Shown in pieces: positions 9,413 to 18,641 of a DNA stretch of 64,000 nucleotides (within the stretch, counting starts at the first letter, position 1; each line of letters begins with the position of its first letter). Where the stretch lies: contig NZ_SAUF01000005.1 in NCBI RefSeq assembly GCF_004023665.1, forward strand, positions 248,001-312,000, read 5' to 3'. Under the pieces are notes generated by a model. That model was given only the letters and a program-made list of their open reading frames with translations. It was not told the origin of the DNA and did no database searches. The stretch comes from Afifella aestuarii (GTDB lineage Bacteria; Pseudomonadota; Alphaproteobacteria; Rhizobiales; Afifellaceae). A program made the translations under genes and the position numbers.

Positions 9413-10873
9413 CTACGCCGGAATAGTCACCACAGCTCTCAGTCCTCCGAGCCGGCTGTCTTCCAGGACAATGTCTCCGCCATGGCTGCGGGCAATGTCG
9501 CGCGCGATCGCAAGCCCAAGCCCTGTTCCCCCGACATCCACATTGCGGGAATCATCCAGCCGGTAGAACGGGCGGAACACCGCTTCCTTATCTTCGTCGC
9601 GGATCCCCGGCCCATCGTCATCGATGGTGATTTCGAGGACCCCGTCGCGGTGGGTAGCGCTGATCTCGATGCGGTCGGCAAATTTTGCCGCGTTTGTGAG
9701 AAGGTTGGAGATGCAACGGGCAAGAGCGGTCGGGCGTACGTGGATCTCCGGCTCGCCTGAGAAGTTCAGCACGACCGTGTCGCCGCTGCGCCGTGCGTGC
9801 TCGGCAAGGGTTTCGAGGAGATCGGGCAGCACGACGGCTTCCGTCTCTTCGCCCGCGTCCCCCTTGGCGAAGGCCAGATAATCTTCGAGCATACGGCTCA
9901 TCTCTTCGACGTCATTCTGCATCGCCTGGCTCTCTTCGCCCTCCGGCAGGAGAGCGAGTTCGAGGCGGAACCGCGTCAGGATGGTCCTGAGATCATGGCT
10001 GACGCCTGACAGCATCGTCGTGCGTTGCTCGATCTGGCGTTCGATGCGCTCGCGCATGTCGAGAAACGCCTGGCTCGCCTGCCGAACCTCCCGCGCTCCT
10101 CGGGGTTTGAAGTTCTCGACGTTGCGGCCTTTGCCGAAGCTTTCGGCCGCATAGGCGAGGGCGACGATCGGCTTGATCTGGTTGCGCAGGAACAACAGGG
10201 CGATCGCGAGCAGGATGAGGGCGCTGCCGCTCATCCAGACGAGGAAGATGTGCGAATTGGAGGCATAGGCGCGGCGGCGCGGCGCGAAGACGCGCAGGAC
10301 GACATCGTCGAGCCGAATGCGGATCTCGACGAGATCGGAATTGCCGACCGTGTCGATCCAGAACGGACGGCCGATCACCTCAGTAATCTGCTCCGACAAA
10401 GTGTGGTCGAGGAGAGAGAAGAAGGGCTTTGGAACGGGCGGGGGAAGGGGGTCCGGAGGCAAAATGGAGACGGTCAGCTGAAACGTGTCGGCAGCGAGCC
10501 GTGTGACGTCGAGATAGCCCGGCTCATGCGGATATCGTTCGATCACCGCGATGAGCGCGGCGATGTCGCCGGTGAGCGATTGCGACAGGCGCTCGGTGAC
10601 GAGCTGCCAGTGCCTCTCCATGAAGACATAGGCGACGATCGCCTGGAGAATGACGATCGGGGTGACGACGATCAGAATGGAACGGGCGAAGAGCCCCTTC
10701 GGCATGCGCCCCATGAGACGATCGCCGAGCCCGCCGAACGGCCGGATGCGTTTGAGCCGCCGGCGCCAGCGTCGGAGCGAGCGACGCAGACCTTGGTGAT
10801 TGAGGCGCGCAAGCGTGCCGCGATCGGGGAAAACGGCCGAGACTGCACGTGTAAGGAACGGCGCTCGCGGCAT
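9413..10873 (-). CDS. Sensor histidine kinase, partner of PetR
   Basis: 486 residues. The N-terminal 60 residues are cytoplasmic and strongly basic (RRSLRRWRRRLKRIR). TM1 is about 61-85, TM2 about 209-230, enclosing a 120-residue periplasmic sensor loop with a Pro-rich patch (PPDPLPPPVPKP). HAMP follows, then the H box VSHDLRTILTRFR with phospho-acceptor His293, N box NLLTNAAKFAD, and G boxes DDDGPGI and GGTGLGLAI. The layout is EnvZ-like. It follows petR by 6 bp in the same operon, so PetR is the expected partner. The signal is unknown. Confidence 0.93.
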   Translation of the reverse strand: MPRAPFLTRAVSAVFPDRGTLARLNHQGLRRSLRRWRRRLKRIRPFGGLGDRLMGRMPKGLFARSILIVVTPIVILQAIVAYVFMERHWQLVTERLSQSLTGDIAALIAVIERYPHEPGYLDVTRLAADTFQLTVSILPPDPLPPPVPKPFFSLLDHTLSEQITEVIGRPFWIDTVGNSDLVEIRIRLDDVVLRVFAPRRRAYASNSHIFLVWMSGSALILLAIALLFLRNQIKPIVALAYAAESFGKGRNVENFKPRGAREVRQASQAFLDMRERIERQIEQRTTMLSGVSHDLRTILTRFRLELALLPEGEESQAMQNDVEEMSRMLEDYLAFAKGDAGEETEAVVLPDLLETLAEHARRSGDTVVLNFSGEPEIHVRPTALARCISNLLTNAAKFADRIEISATHRDGVLEITIDDDGPGIRDEDKEAVFRPFYRLDDSRNVDVGGTGLGLAIARDIARSHGGDIVLEDSRLGGLRAVVTIPA

Positions 10874-10879
10874 CAGAAA

Positions 10880-11596
10880 TCAGTCGACCATCAACCGGTA
10901 GCCGATGCCGCGAACCGTCTGCAGATGCACCGGGTTTGAGGGATCGGCTTCGATCTTGCGCCGCAATCGATTGACCTGCACGTCGACGGTGCGCTCGCCG
11001 CTCGCATCGGAGCTGGACAACAGCTCGTGGCGGGGCACGGTTTCGCCCGGACGGCTGGAGAAGGCCGTCAGCAATTCGCGTTCGCGGTCGGTGAGACGGA
11101 TCGGTTCCAGCCCGCGCTTCAGCTCACCGCGCTCGAGATGAAACGTGAAGGGACCAAAGCGTACGAACTCGATTTCGCGCACGGGAGGCGGGCTCCCGCG
11201 TTTCAGGATATTGCTGATGCGCAGAAGGAGCTCGCGCGGCTCGAAGGGTTTGGCGAGATAATCGTCGGCGCCGAGCTCGAGACCCCGCACGCGGCTTTCG
11301 GCTTCCGACCGCGCCGTCAGCATCAGGATTGGCACGTCGTCGGTCTTGCGCAGACTTGCCACCAGATCCATGCCGTTTTCGCCCGGCATCATCACATCGA
11401 CGATGAGGAGATCAAAGGTCATGGCCGAGAGATGGCGTCGTGCCTCTTCGGCCGAGGCCGCGACGGTCGCGCGGTAACCGCCATTCCTCAAGAAGCGGGA
11501 GAGGAGGGAGCGGATACGGTTGTCGTCATCGATGACGAGGAGATGGGGAGCATCGTCCGGCAGTTCCGCCGGCACCGCCTGTTCGGCGAGGGTCAT
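10880..11596 (-). CDS. petR: Response regulator, OmpR family (PetR type)
   Basis: 238 residues. Receiver domain about 18-135 with acidic pocket DDD at 23-25, phospho-acceptor Asp67 (LLIVDVMMPGENG) and a conserved Lys in DYLAKPFEP. The C-terminal winged helix (about 150-238) ends TVRGIGYRLM as in OmpR/PhoB members. In alphaproteobacteria the gene pair petP-petR, first described near the cytochrome bc1 operon of Rhodobacter, is followed by a kinase as here. The start overlaps the petP stop by 4 nt (ATGA). Confidence 0.93.
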   Translation of the reverse strand: MTLAEQAVPAELPDDAPHLLVIDDDNRIRSLLSRFLRNGGYRATVAASAEEARRHLSAMTFDLLIVDVMMPGENGMDLVASLRKTDDVPILMLTARSEAESRVRGLELGADDYLAKPFEPRELLLRISNILKRGSPPPVREIEFVRFGPFTFHLERGELKRGLEPIRLTDRERELLTAFSSRPGETVPRHELLSSSDASGERTVDVQVNRLRRKIEADPSNPVHLQTVRGIGYRLMVD

Positions 11597-12108
11597 GCGC
11601 TGGTTCTTTCCTCAAACACCCGTCGCGCCACGTCGCTCTGTTCCGCTTCATTGACCATATTGAGCAGAAAGTCTGCGACCGTGTCGCGTGCATCGGGCCC
11701 GAGACGAGCCAATGCTCTCTCGATTCGGCGAGATTGTGGTTCGCGCAAACGGGCAGCCAGGGCCTCGCCTTCGGAGGTGGCGAAGAGCAGCCTTTCCCGC
11801 CGATCGGTCTCGCCTGGCTGCTGCTCGATGTACCCCCCCGTGATGAGCTGCTTCAGAACCCGGCCGAGGCTCTGCTTGGTGATCTTCAGCATGTCCAAGA
11901 GGTCCGCCACGCGCATACCAGGGTGGCACGTCACGAAATGCAGCACCCGGTGATGCGCCCGGCCGAAGTCATAGCGCGCGAGGATCGCGTCCGGATCGGA
12001 AATAAAATCTCGATATGCGAAAAAGAGCAAAGACATTAGGTCGTCATAGCGCTCTTTGGGAAAAATCGGCGCGATCCGTTCGCGTGAGGGCGTAATTACG
12101 TCAGCCAT
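11593..12108 (-). CDS. petP: MarR-family regulator (PetP type)
   Basis: 171 residues with a MarR winged helix: VLHFVTCHPGMRVADLLDML, KQSLGRVLKQLITGGYIEQ and the wing DRRERLLFAT at about 55-120. First gene of petP-petR-kinase. I place the start at the ATG 12106-12108 (MADVITPSRER); a TTG start 36 nt upstream is possible but would lie on an inverted repeat (12128-12144) that looks like an operator. The pairing of a MarR protein with a two-component system in one coupled operon is conserved, so PetP and PetR probably share targets (inference). Confidence 0.88.
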   Translation of the reverse strand: MADVITPSRERIAPIFPKERYDDLMSLLFFAYRDFISDPDAILARYDFGRAHHRVLHFVTCHPGMRVADLLDMLKITKQSLGRVLKQLITGGYIEQQPGETDRRERLLFATSEGEALAARLREPQSRRIERALARLGPDARDTVADFLLNMVNEAEQSDVARRVFEERTSA

Positions 12109-12127
12109 GTTGACATATTTTCCGTCG

Positions 12128-12144
12128 TTGACTACGAAGGTCAA
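12128..12144. promoter_or_regulatory. Inverted repeat, candidate PetP operator
   Basis: TTGAC-N7-GTCAA lies 20 bp upstream of the petP start and 116 bp upstream of ilvE; a further TTGAC half-site is at 12110-12114. MarR proteins bind such inverted repeats, usually close to their own promoter. Direct sequence observation; the link to PetP is inference. Confidence 0.4.
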
Positions 12145-12259
12145 GCCGTTTGTGTATGGTTGCTGGGCAGGAGAGACGGTCCAAAAGAGCGCACTCTTTC
12201 CGCAAACCTTACAAGATGCGCCGCCGAAAGCAATGCAAGCTCAAGGGTAGGAGAAATCA

Positions 12260-13165
12260 ATGGCAGGCGTTCCCTTCGATAAAATGCAAGGCAAGATCTG
12301 GCTCAATGGCGAGTTGGTCGACTGGGCCGATGCAAAGATTCATGTGCTGACACATGGTCTTCACTACGGCAGCTGCGTATTCGAGGGTGAGCGCGCCTAT
12401 GGAGGGGTAGTCTTTAAGAGCCTCCAGCACACGCAACGCCTTCACGCTTCTGCGAAGATCTTGGATTTCAAGCTGCCTTATTCGGTGGAGGAAATCGAGG
12501 AGGCGAAGGCCCAAGTTCTGCGGGTGAACAATTTCACCGACGCATATCTGCGGCCCTTTGCCTGGCGCGGCAGCGAAATGATGGGTGTTTCCGCTCAGAA
12601 GAACCGGATCAACGTGGCGATCGCTGCCTGGCAGTGGCCGTCTTATTTCGATCCGGAAGAGCGGCTGAAGGGCATCCGGCTCGATATCGCGAGCTATTGC
12701 CGGCCCGATCCGCGCACCGCGCCGGTCCACGCCAAGGCCGCCGGGCTTTATATGATCTGCACGATCTCCAAACATGCGGCGGAGAGCAAAGGCTATGCCG
12801 ACGCTCTGATGCTCGATTGGCGCGGCCGGGTCGCTGAATGCACGGGTGCCAACGTCTTCTTCGTGAAGGACGGGGTCCTGCATACGCCGGAACCGGATTG
12901 CTTCCTCAACGGCCTCACCCGCCAGACGGTGATCGAGCTCGCTAAGGCGCGTGGTATCGACGTCCAAGTGCGGGCGATCATGCCGGAAGAGCTCGACGGT
13001 TTTTCCGAGTGCTTCATCACCGGAACGGCCGCAGAGGTGACGCCGGTCGCTGAGATCGGACCATATCACTTCACGCCGGGCGAGATCTCGAAAACGATGT
13101 TCGAGGATTATATCGCCGCCGTGACGCCTGCTTCTGCGCCTCAGAAGATGGCGGCCGCAGGCTGA
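12260..13165 (+). CDS. ilvE: Branched-chain amino acid aminotransferase
   Basis: 301 residues, class IV PLP enzyme that interconverts leucine, isoleucine and valine with their 2-oxo acids. Lys159 in VHAKAAGLY is the expected PLP lysine. HGLHYGSCVFEG (33-43) and CTGANVFFVKDGVLHTP, GTAAEVTPV near the C terminus are conserved. TAGGAGAAATCA gives a strong ribosome binding site before ATG 12260. It diverges from petP and ends with a strong intrinsic terminator. Confidence 0.96.
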   Translation: MAGVPFDKMQGKIWLNGELVDWADAKIHVLTHGLHYGSCVFEGERAYGGVVFKSLQHTQRLHASAKILDFKLPYSVEEIEEAKAQVLRVNNFTDAYLRPFAWRGSEMMGVSAQKNRINVAIAAWQWPSYFDPEERLKGIRLDIASYCRPDPRTAPVHAKAAGLYMICTISKHAAESKGYADALMLDWRGRVAECTGANVFFVKDGVLHTPEPDCFLNGLTRQTVIELAKARGIDVQVRAIMPEELDGFSECFITGTAAEVTPVAEIGPYHFTPGEISKTMFEDYIAAVTPASAPQKMAAAG

Positions 13166-13190
13166 GGCCCGCGACCATCTGATGACTTCG

Positions 13191-13215
13191 AAAAGGGCGC
13201 CGCGGCGCCCTTTTT
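13191..13215 (+). terminator. Intrinsic terminator of ilvE
   Basis: GGGCGCC, loop GC, GGCGCCC form a near-perfect stem (13195-13210) flanked by AAAA and TTTTT, so the stem can extend with A-U pairs. It starts 26 bp after the ilvE stop. Confidence 0.92.
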
Positions 13216-13265
13216 GCCGTCTGCGGAGGGAGCGAGAGAGAGCCGCCTCTTTCCAGGTCGGAGGC

Positions 13266-13733
13266 TCAAGGCTTCTGCCAGCGCCCGGCTGCGGCGTCGT
13301 CCGTGGCCTTCGTCTGCACCCAATCTCCGTCCCGATCACCAACCCGTTCTTCCTTCTTCCAGAAAGGCGCACGGGTTTTGAGATAATCCATCAAGAAGGA
13401 TGCGGCCTCGAACGCGGCCTGACGGTGGCTCGAGGCGGCAGCCACGAGGACGATCGGCTCGCCGGGCAAGATGCGGCCATGACGATGGATGGCTGTAAGA
13501 CCGCTTAACGGCCATCGCGCGGCCGCTTCTTCGGCGATGCGGCCGATCTCAGCCTCCGCCATGCCGGGATAATGCTCCAGCGTGAGCGCGGCGAGCGTTC
13601 CGCCTTCGTCGCGACAATATCCGGTGAAGGTAACGAGCGCGCCGACATCGCTCCGCCCTTGCGTGAGGCGCTTGCTTTCCTCTTCGATATCAAAGGATTG
13701 CGGCTGGATCCGGATTCGAATTGTGCAGGACAT
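13266..13733 (-). CDS. moaE: Molybdopterin synthase catalytic subunit
   Basis: 155 residues. MoaE with MoaD converts cyclic pyranopterin monophosphate to molybdopterin. Family motifs: GALVTFTGYCRDEG near residue 35, LEHYPGMAE near 52, IHRHGRILPGEPIV near 85, and the catalytic Lys segment KTRAPFWKKE near 120. It is 64 bp downstream of moaD on the same strand, within the uvrC-pgsA-moaD-moaE run that is common in alphaproteobacteria. Confidence 0.95.
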   Translation of the reverse strand: MSCTIRIRIQPQSFDIEEESKRLTQGRSDVGALVTFTGYCRDEGGTLAALTLEHYPGMAEAEIGRIAEEAAARWPLSGLTAIHRHGRILPGEPIVLVAAASSHRQAAFEAASFLMDYLKTRAPFWKKEERVGDRDGDWVQTKATDDAAAGRWQKP

Positions 13734-13797
13734 GAATCACTTTCTCAGCCTTCGCCGCACTCCCGCAGATCGTGCGATGACTGCAAGACTGGCGCCA

Positions 13798-14055
13798 TCA
13801 GCCGCCGGTCATCGGCGGGAAGAAAGCCACTTCTTTGGCGCCTGCGAGTGCCGCGTCATGCTCCACATGCTCGTGATCGATCGCTGCGCGGATGATGTCC
13901 GGCTCGGCGAATGCGGCCGCATAGCCTTCATCCTTGTTGGCGAGCCAGCTGATCAACTCGCTAACGGTCGTGACGTCGCCCGGCACATCGAGACTTTCTC
14001 CAGGGCTCCCGATGCGCTCACGCACCCAAGCGAAATAGCGCAGTTCGAGGCTCAT
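13798..14055 (-). CDS. moaD: Molybdopterin synthase sulfur carrier subunit
   Basis: 85 residues with a ubiquitin-like beta-grasp fold. It ends in the required Gly-Gly (PPMTGG), whose C terminus is thiocarboxylated to donate sulfur to MoaE. YFAWVRERIG near the start is characteristic. Start codon overlaps the pgsA stop by 4 nt (ATGA), so translation is coupled. Confidence 0.95.
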   Translation of the reverse strand: MSLELRYFAWVRERIGSPGESLDVPGDVTTVSELISWLANKDEGYAAAFAEPDIIRAAIDHEHVEHDAALAGAKEVAFFPPMTGG

Positions 14056-14651
14056 TCGTCCACCAGATGCTTCAGGCCTGCGCGGAAATAATCATAGCCG
14101 GTGTAGAGCGTCACGATCGCTGCAAGCCAGAAGAAGGCGAGGCCAAGATCGATGATGATGCCGCTTTTGGCGCCCTGAATCGCCGGCGCGATCAAAAGCG
14201 CGGCAATTGCGAAGAGCTGCATCGTCGTCTTCCATTTCGCGAGCTTGGTGACAGGCACGCTCACGCGCAATTCGGCCAGGAATTCGCGCAGGCCGGAAAC
14301 GAGGATTTCACGCATCAGGATGATGATTGCCGCCCAGATCGTCCAGCCGGCGAGCATCCCGTCCGCCACCAGAATGAGGATCGCCACGGCGACCAGAAGC
14401 TTGTCGGCGATCGGGTCGAGCATGCGACCGAGGGCTGATTGCTGTTCCCAGATGCGGGCGAGATAGCCATCGAAATAGTCCGTGACGGAGGCCGCCACGA
14501 AAATGACGAAGGCGATCCAGGGACCGATCTCCGGGACGAAGAAGGCACCAAGAAGCGGTGCCGCCGCGATCCGACCGTAGGTCAGGACGTTCGGTATCGT
14601 GAAAGCCTGGATGTGCGGGGTGCGGGCCGCGTTCTGTGCTTCCATGGTCAT
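14052..14651 (-). CDS. pgsA: CDP-diacylglycerol-glycerol-3-phosphate 3-phosphatidyltransferase
   Basis: 199 residues, integral membrane enzyme making phosphatidylglycerol phosphate from CDP-diacylglycerol. The CDP-alcohol phosphotransferase motif D-x2-DG-x2-AR-x8-G-x3-D-x3-D appears as TDYFDGYLARIWEQQSALG then MLDPIADK (residues about 57-85). The N-terminal NVLTYGRI is typical. Sits 112 bp downstream of uvrC on the same strand and overlaps moaD. Confidence 0.95.
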   Translation of the reverse strand: MTMEAQNAARTPHIQAFTIPNVLTYGRIAAAPLLGAFFVPEIGPWIAFVIFVAASVTDYFDGYLARIWEQQSALGRMLDPIADKLLVAVAILILVADGMLAGWTIWAAIIILMREILVSGLREFLAELRVSVPVTKLAKWKTTMQLFAIAALLIAPAIQGAKSGIIIDLGLAFFWLAAIVTLYTGYDYFRAGLKHLVDE

Positions 14652-14763
14652 GCCTCAGCTTGTTCCTTGCCCGCTCGCAGTGTCAACGGTCTCAATAGCA
14701 GTGCCTGACAAAACTTTTGTAATTGTCACGCTGATTGTTAGCCAAGACCGGTGCCATTTTGTC

Positions 14764-16818
14764 TCAGCCGCCATGTTCGTGGAAATGGTCGTAAATGATT
14801 TCCGCCATCTGCTCAGAGATTCCGTCCACATCCATCAGGTCTTCCACGCCGGCGCGGCTGACGGCGCGCGCCGTGCCGAAATGCCGGAGAAGCGCCCGTT
14901 TTCGCGAAGGACCGATCCCCGAAATCTCGTCGAGTGGATTGGCGGCCATCGCCTTTTTTCTGCGGGCGCGATGCGAGCCGATCGCGAAGCGGTGCGCTTC
15001 GTCACGCAGACGCTGAATGAAATAGAGGACTGGGTCGCGATGGGGGAGCATGAAGGGAGCTTTCCCCGCCATGAAAAAGGTCTCGCGCCCCGCTTCGCGG
15101 TCGCGGCCCTTGGCGATGCTGACCACCGGTTGATCGTCGATCCCGAGCTCCTTCAGAACGGCTAAAGTTGCGGAAAGCTGTCCCTTGCCGCCGTCGATGA
15201 CGACGAGATCCGGCCAGGCGGGTATCGCGTCGCTCTGTGCTTCGCTGCCATCCTCGGTCGTGTGCTCTTCCGGAGCGCGCGGGCCGGCCTCCTTGAGGAG
15301 CCGTGAAAAGCGCCGTGTCAGTACCTCCCGCATCATGCCGAAATCGTCGCCGGGCGTGATCTCTTCTGAGCGGATGTTGAACTTGCGATAATGCGGTTTG
15401 GAAAAGCCCTCGGGACCGGCGACGATCATGCCGCCGACGGCATTCGTGCCCTGGATATGGCTGTTGTCGTAGACTTCGACGCGTCTCGGAGGAGAGGGGA
15501 GGCCAAACGCCTCTCCGAGCCCCTGCAACAGGCGCGCCTGGCTAGAGGTCTCCGCCAGACGCCGCCCCAAGGCTTCACGCGCGTTTGTCAGCGCATGCTC
15601 GACGAGCTCGCGTTTCTCTCCCCGCTGCGGAACATGGACCTGGATGCGGTGCCCGGCGCGCTCGCTGAGCGCCTCGGAAAGCAGCGCACGTTCCTCGAAC
15701 TCCTCCGAGGCGAGAACGAGTTTCGGTACCGGTTTGTCGTCATAGAACTGCGCCAGAAAAGCCTGGAGAATCTGGGGCGCATCCATCGTCTTGTCGGCTT
15801 TTGGGAAATAGGCGCGATTGCCCCAATTCTGCCCGGTGCGGAAGAAGAACACCTGAACACATGCCATGCCGCCCTCCTGATGGATGGCGAAGACATCGGC
15901 CTCTTCGACACTCTGCGGATTAACGCCCTGGTGGGACTGGACATGCGACAGCGCCGCCAGCCGGTCACGGTAAACTGCCGCCTGCTCGAAATCGAAGCGA
16001 GACGAGGCGGCCTCCATCTCCTGGGCGAGCTCCGTGCGTACGGCCTGACTTCGGCCGGACAGGAAGGCGCGGGCCTCGTCGACGAGCTTCGCATAATCCT
16101 CGACCGAGATTTCCCCGGTGCAGGGGGCCGAACAGCGCTTGATTTGATAGAGGAGGCAGGGGCGGGTTCGGCTCTCGTAGACGGAATCGGAACAGGAGCG
16201 AATGAGAAACGCCTTCTGCAAGGCATTGATCGTGCGCCCGACTGCGCCGGCCGAGGCGAACGGTCCGTAATAATCGCCCGCGCGTTTGCGCGCCCCGCGA
16301 TGCTTCACGATCATCGGCGCCTCATGATCGCCGGTGATCAGGATGTAAGGGAACGACTTGTCGTCCCGCAGGAGAACGTTAAAGCGCGGCCGCAAACGCT
16401 TGATGAGATTCGCTTCCAGGAGAAGCGCCTCGGTCTCCGTGCGGGTGCGCACGAAATCCATCGCTGCTGTGGCGCGGATCATGCGCGCGATGCGGTTGTT
16501 CTGGCCGCCGAGCCGTGTGTACGAGACGACGCGCTTCTTGAGGCTCCGCGCCTTGCCGACATAGAGCACCTGACCGTGCTCGTTGATCATGCGGTAGACG
16601 CCGGGTGCGTTGGGCAGGGTTTTGACGGCAGCCGCAATCACGTCCGCACCGGGCTCGGCCCGTGGCAGCTCCTCAAACGCAATACCGGAAACCGGCTCTG
16701 CCGCAGGCGCACGAGCCGCGTCGGAGGCCGTGGCGGCGTCTTCGGATGAGACGGAATCGGCCGGGTCCGCTGTCTGCGCGACCTCGGGCTCCCGACCGTT
16801 GCTGATATCCTCACTCAT
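14764..16818 (-). CDS. uvrC: Excinuclease ABC subunit C
   Basis: 684 residues; makes both incisions in nucleotide excision repair together with UvrB. GIY-YIG domain opens at NAPGVYRMI / [16 protein letters not shown] (about 72-100), a UVR motif is near 265 ([20 protein letters not shown]), the RNase H-like endonuclease starts at [11 protein letters not shown] and continues to [11 protein letters not shown], and tandem HhH motifs close the protein ([20 protein letters not shown]). The first 60 residues are Ala/Glu/Asp-rich and absent from E. coli UvrC. Start MSEDISNG at 16818; uvrB is 14 kb away. Confidence 0.96.
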   Translation of the reverse strand: MSEDISNGREPEVAQTADPADSVSSEDAATASDAARAPAAEPVSGIAFEELPRAEPGADVIAAAVKTLPNAPGVYRMINEHGQVLYVGKARSLKKRVVSYTRLGGQNNRIARMIRATAAMDFVRTRTETEALLLEANLIKRLRPRFNVLLRDDKSFPYILITGDHEAPMIVKHRGARKRAGDYYGPFASAGAVGRTINALQKAFLIRSCSDSVYESRTRPCLLYQIKRCSAPCTGEISVEDYAKLVDEARAFLSGRSQAVRTELAQEMEAASSRFDFEQAAVYRDRLAALSHVQSHQGVNPQSVEEADVFAIHQEGGMACVQVFFFRTGQNWGNRAYFPKADKTMDAPQILQAFLAQFYDDKPVPKLVLASEEFEERALLSEALSERAGHRIQVHVPQRGEKRELVEHALTNAREALGRRLAETSSQARLLQGLGEAFGLPSPPRRVEVYDNSHIQGTNAVGGMIVAGPEGFSKPHYRKFNIRSEEITPGDDFGMMREVLTRRFSRLLKEAGPRAPEEHTTEDGSEAQSDAIPAWPDLVVIDGGKGQLSATLAVLKELGIDDQPVVSIAKGRDREAGRETFFMAGKAPFMLPHRDPVLYFIQRLRDEAHRFAIGSHRARRKKAMAANPLDEISGIGPSRKRALLRHFGTARAVSRAGVEDLMDVDGISEQMAEIIYDHFHEHGG

Positions 16819-16861
16819 ATGTCGTCCAAGATAGGCGCTCGTCAGCGTTTGGGCACCCGCC

Positions 16862-17851
16862 TCACGCCCTTTCGCTCTTGCTCCCGCCCTCGATATGCCC
16901 GCCGAACTCAGCCCGGAGAGCCGAAAGCAGCTTGTCGGAAAAAGTGCTTTCGCGTCTGGAACGGTAGCGCGCGAAGAGGGCAGAGGCGATGGTGGCAGCC
17001 GACACCTCTTCCTCGACGGCGGCCTCCAATGTCCAGCGGGCCTCGCCGGAATCGGCGACATGTCCACGGAACGATTCAAGCGCCTGGTCCTTGGCGAGCG
17101 CTGAGGCCGAAAGATCGAGGAGCCATGAGCGGATCACCGAACCCCGGCGCCACACCTCGGCAATGTCCGCGCAATCGAGCTCGAAACGCTCGTCTTCCGG
17201 GCGTGCAGCTGTCCCGGCATTGCGCAGGATATCGAAGCCTTCCGCGTAAGCCTGCATCAGCCCGTATTCGATGCCGTTGTGGATCATCTTGACGAAATGG
17301 CCGGAGCCGGCTGGCCCGCAATGCATGTAACCCTGGGCGGGCCGACGATCGCGCCCGTCCCGGCCGGGTGTCTCCGGGAGATCGCCGATGCCGGGTGCGA
17401 GGGCCGCGAAGATCGGATCGAGGCGCGTAACCTCTGCTTCCGGACCGCCGATCATCATGCAGAAGCCTTCGCGCTCTCCCCAGATGCCTCCGGAAACACC
17501 GACGTCGAGATAGGCGATGCCCTTCGGCTCCAAAAAGGCGCGTCGTGCCACGTCGTCCTTATAATACGAGTTTCCGCCATCGATGATGCAGTCGCCAGGG
17601 GAGAGGATATCGGCAAGCGCGCGGATCGTGCTTTCCGTCGCCTCGCCATGCGGGAGCATGACCCAGACGGCGCGGGGTGGTGTGAGCTGGGTAACGTCCT
17701 TCAGGTCTGCAAGCGGGCGCGCGCCCTCGCCGGCGAGCGCATCGATCGCACTTTGGTTTCGGTCGAAGACGAAGGGTGTGTGTCCGGAGGCCATCAGGCG
17801 TCGGGAGAGTCCGGCGCCCATGCGGCCGAGACCAATCATCGCTATGTCCAT
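16862..17851 (-). CDS. gnd: 6-phosphogluconate dehydrogenase (short, YqeC/GndA-like)
   Basis: 329 residues, the short decarboxylating form. Rossmann motif [13 protein letters not shown] at residues 7-19, [10 protein letters not shown] near 95, and the substrate/catalytic [18 protein letters not shown] near 190-208 with the catalytic Lys and Asn. Converts 6-phosphogluconate to ribulose 5-phosphate. The ATG at 17851 is preceded by AGGAGAACTCG. It lies 34 bp downstream of the SDR gene and 43 bp upstream of uvrC, all on one strand, so an operon is likely. Cofactor preference (NAD or NADP) cannot be read with confidence. Confidence 0.9.
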   Translation of the reverse strand: MDIAMIGLGRMGAGLSRRLMASGHTPFVFDRNQSAIDALAGEGARPLADLKDVTQLTPPRAVWVMLPHGEATESTIRALADILSPGDCIIDGGNSYYKDDVARRAFLEPKGIAYLDVGVSGGIWGEREGFCMMIGGPEAEVTRLDPIFAALAPGIGDLPETPGRDGRDRRPAQGYMHCGPAGSGHFVKMIHNGIEYGLMQAYAEGFDILRNAGTAARPEDERFELDCADIAEVWRRGSVIRSWLLDLSASALAKDQALESFRGHVADSGEARWTLEAAVEEEVSAATIASALFARYRSRRESTFSDKLLSALRAEFGGHIEGGSKSERA

Positions 17852-17885
17852 CGAGTTCTCCTGTTGCCGCGGGGAGGGCGGCTGT

Positions 17886-18638
17886 TCACGTGAGGTGCTG
17901 GCCGCTGTCCAGGGCAATGAACTGGCCCGTCAAAGAGCGCGTCTGCCACAAATAGCGGATGGTGCGGCCGAAATCGGCAAGGTCCACGGAACGCCCGAGA
18001 AGCGTTTCCTGTGTGATTTCGCGCTCGAAGCCCGCCTCGCCCTCATGCGGATTGGGCAATGTGGGGCCGGGGCCGATCGCGTTCACCCGAACGCGTGGGG
18101 CGAGCGCCTGGGCAAGCGTCTGCGTTGCCGTCCACAACGCGGATTTGGAAATCGTATAGGAGACGAACTCGGCGTCTGGCTTTAAAACCCGCTGGTCGAC
18201 GATGTTGACGACGAGGCCTTCGACGTCCTGCGGCAAGAGCCGGGCGAAATCGCGTGCGAGGAAGGTGGGCGCTCGCAGATTGATCGCGAGCTGTTTGTCC
18301 CAGACTTCCGCGTTCAAGCTCTCTGCCGCGTCATCCCAAAAGACGGAGGCATTGTTGACGAGGAGCGTGACCGGCCCGAGGGAGCTGGTGACGCTGGGAA
18401 GGAGCCCTTCCACAGCCTCGATGTCGGCGAGATCTGCCGCGAACACGGCTGCCTCTCCCCCGGCATCGCGGATGCCCTGAGCCACGGCCTCCGCTTCATT
18501 CTTGGAGGTGTTGCAGTGAATGGCGACCCGCCATCCGCGCAGTGCCAGATCTTCCGCGATCGCGCGGCCGATGCGTCGTCCTCCGCCAGTGACGAGAGCG
18601 GTGCGCTGCGAGGGATCTGAAGAGGATCGAGCGGACAT
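17886..18638 (-). CDS. SDR-family oxidoreductase, FolM/pteridine-reductase type
   Basis: 250 residues, classical SDR fold. The cofactor motif reads TGGGRRIGRAIA (TGxxxRxG), the arginine-bearing variant found in pteridine reductase PTR1 and E. coli FolM, rather than the common TGxxxGxG. NNAS near 95, catalytic Tyr-x3-Lys as YTISK near 165, and NAIGPGPTLP near 190 are present. FolM reduces dihydromonapterin and dihydrofolate with NADPH in the cytoplasm. I infer a pterin substrate; another carbonyl substrate is possible. Begins 3 bp after the antiporter stop. Confidence 0.78.
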   Translation of the reverse strand: MSARSSSDPSQRTALVTGGGRRIGRAIAEDLALRGWRVAIHCNTSKNEAEAVAQGIRDAGGEAAVFAADLADIEAVEGLLPSVTSSLGPVTLLVNNASVFWDDAAESLNAEVWDKQLAINLRAPTFLARDFARLLPQDVEGLVVNIVDQRVLKPDAEFVSYTISKSALWTATQTLAQALAPRVRVNAIGPGPTLPNPHEGEAGFEREITQETLLGRSVDLADFGRTIRYLWQTRSLTGQFIALDSGQHLT

Positions 18639-18641
18639 GGC

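Noticed and set aside
15391-16749. A 452-codon plus-strand frame across uvrC
   Set aside because: Antisense to an intact uvrC with all motifs; no protein-like pattern.
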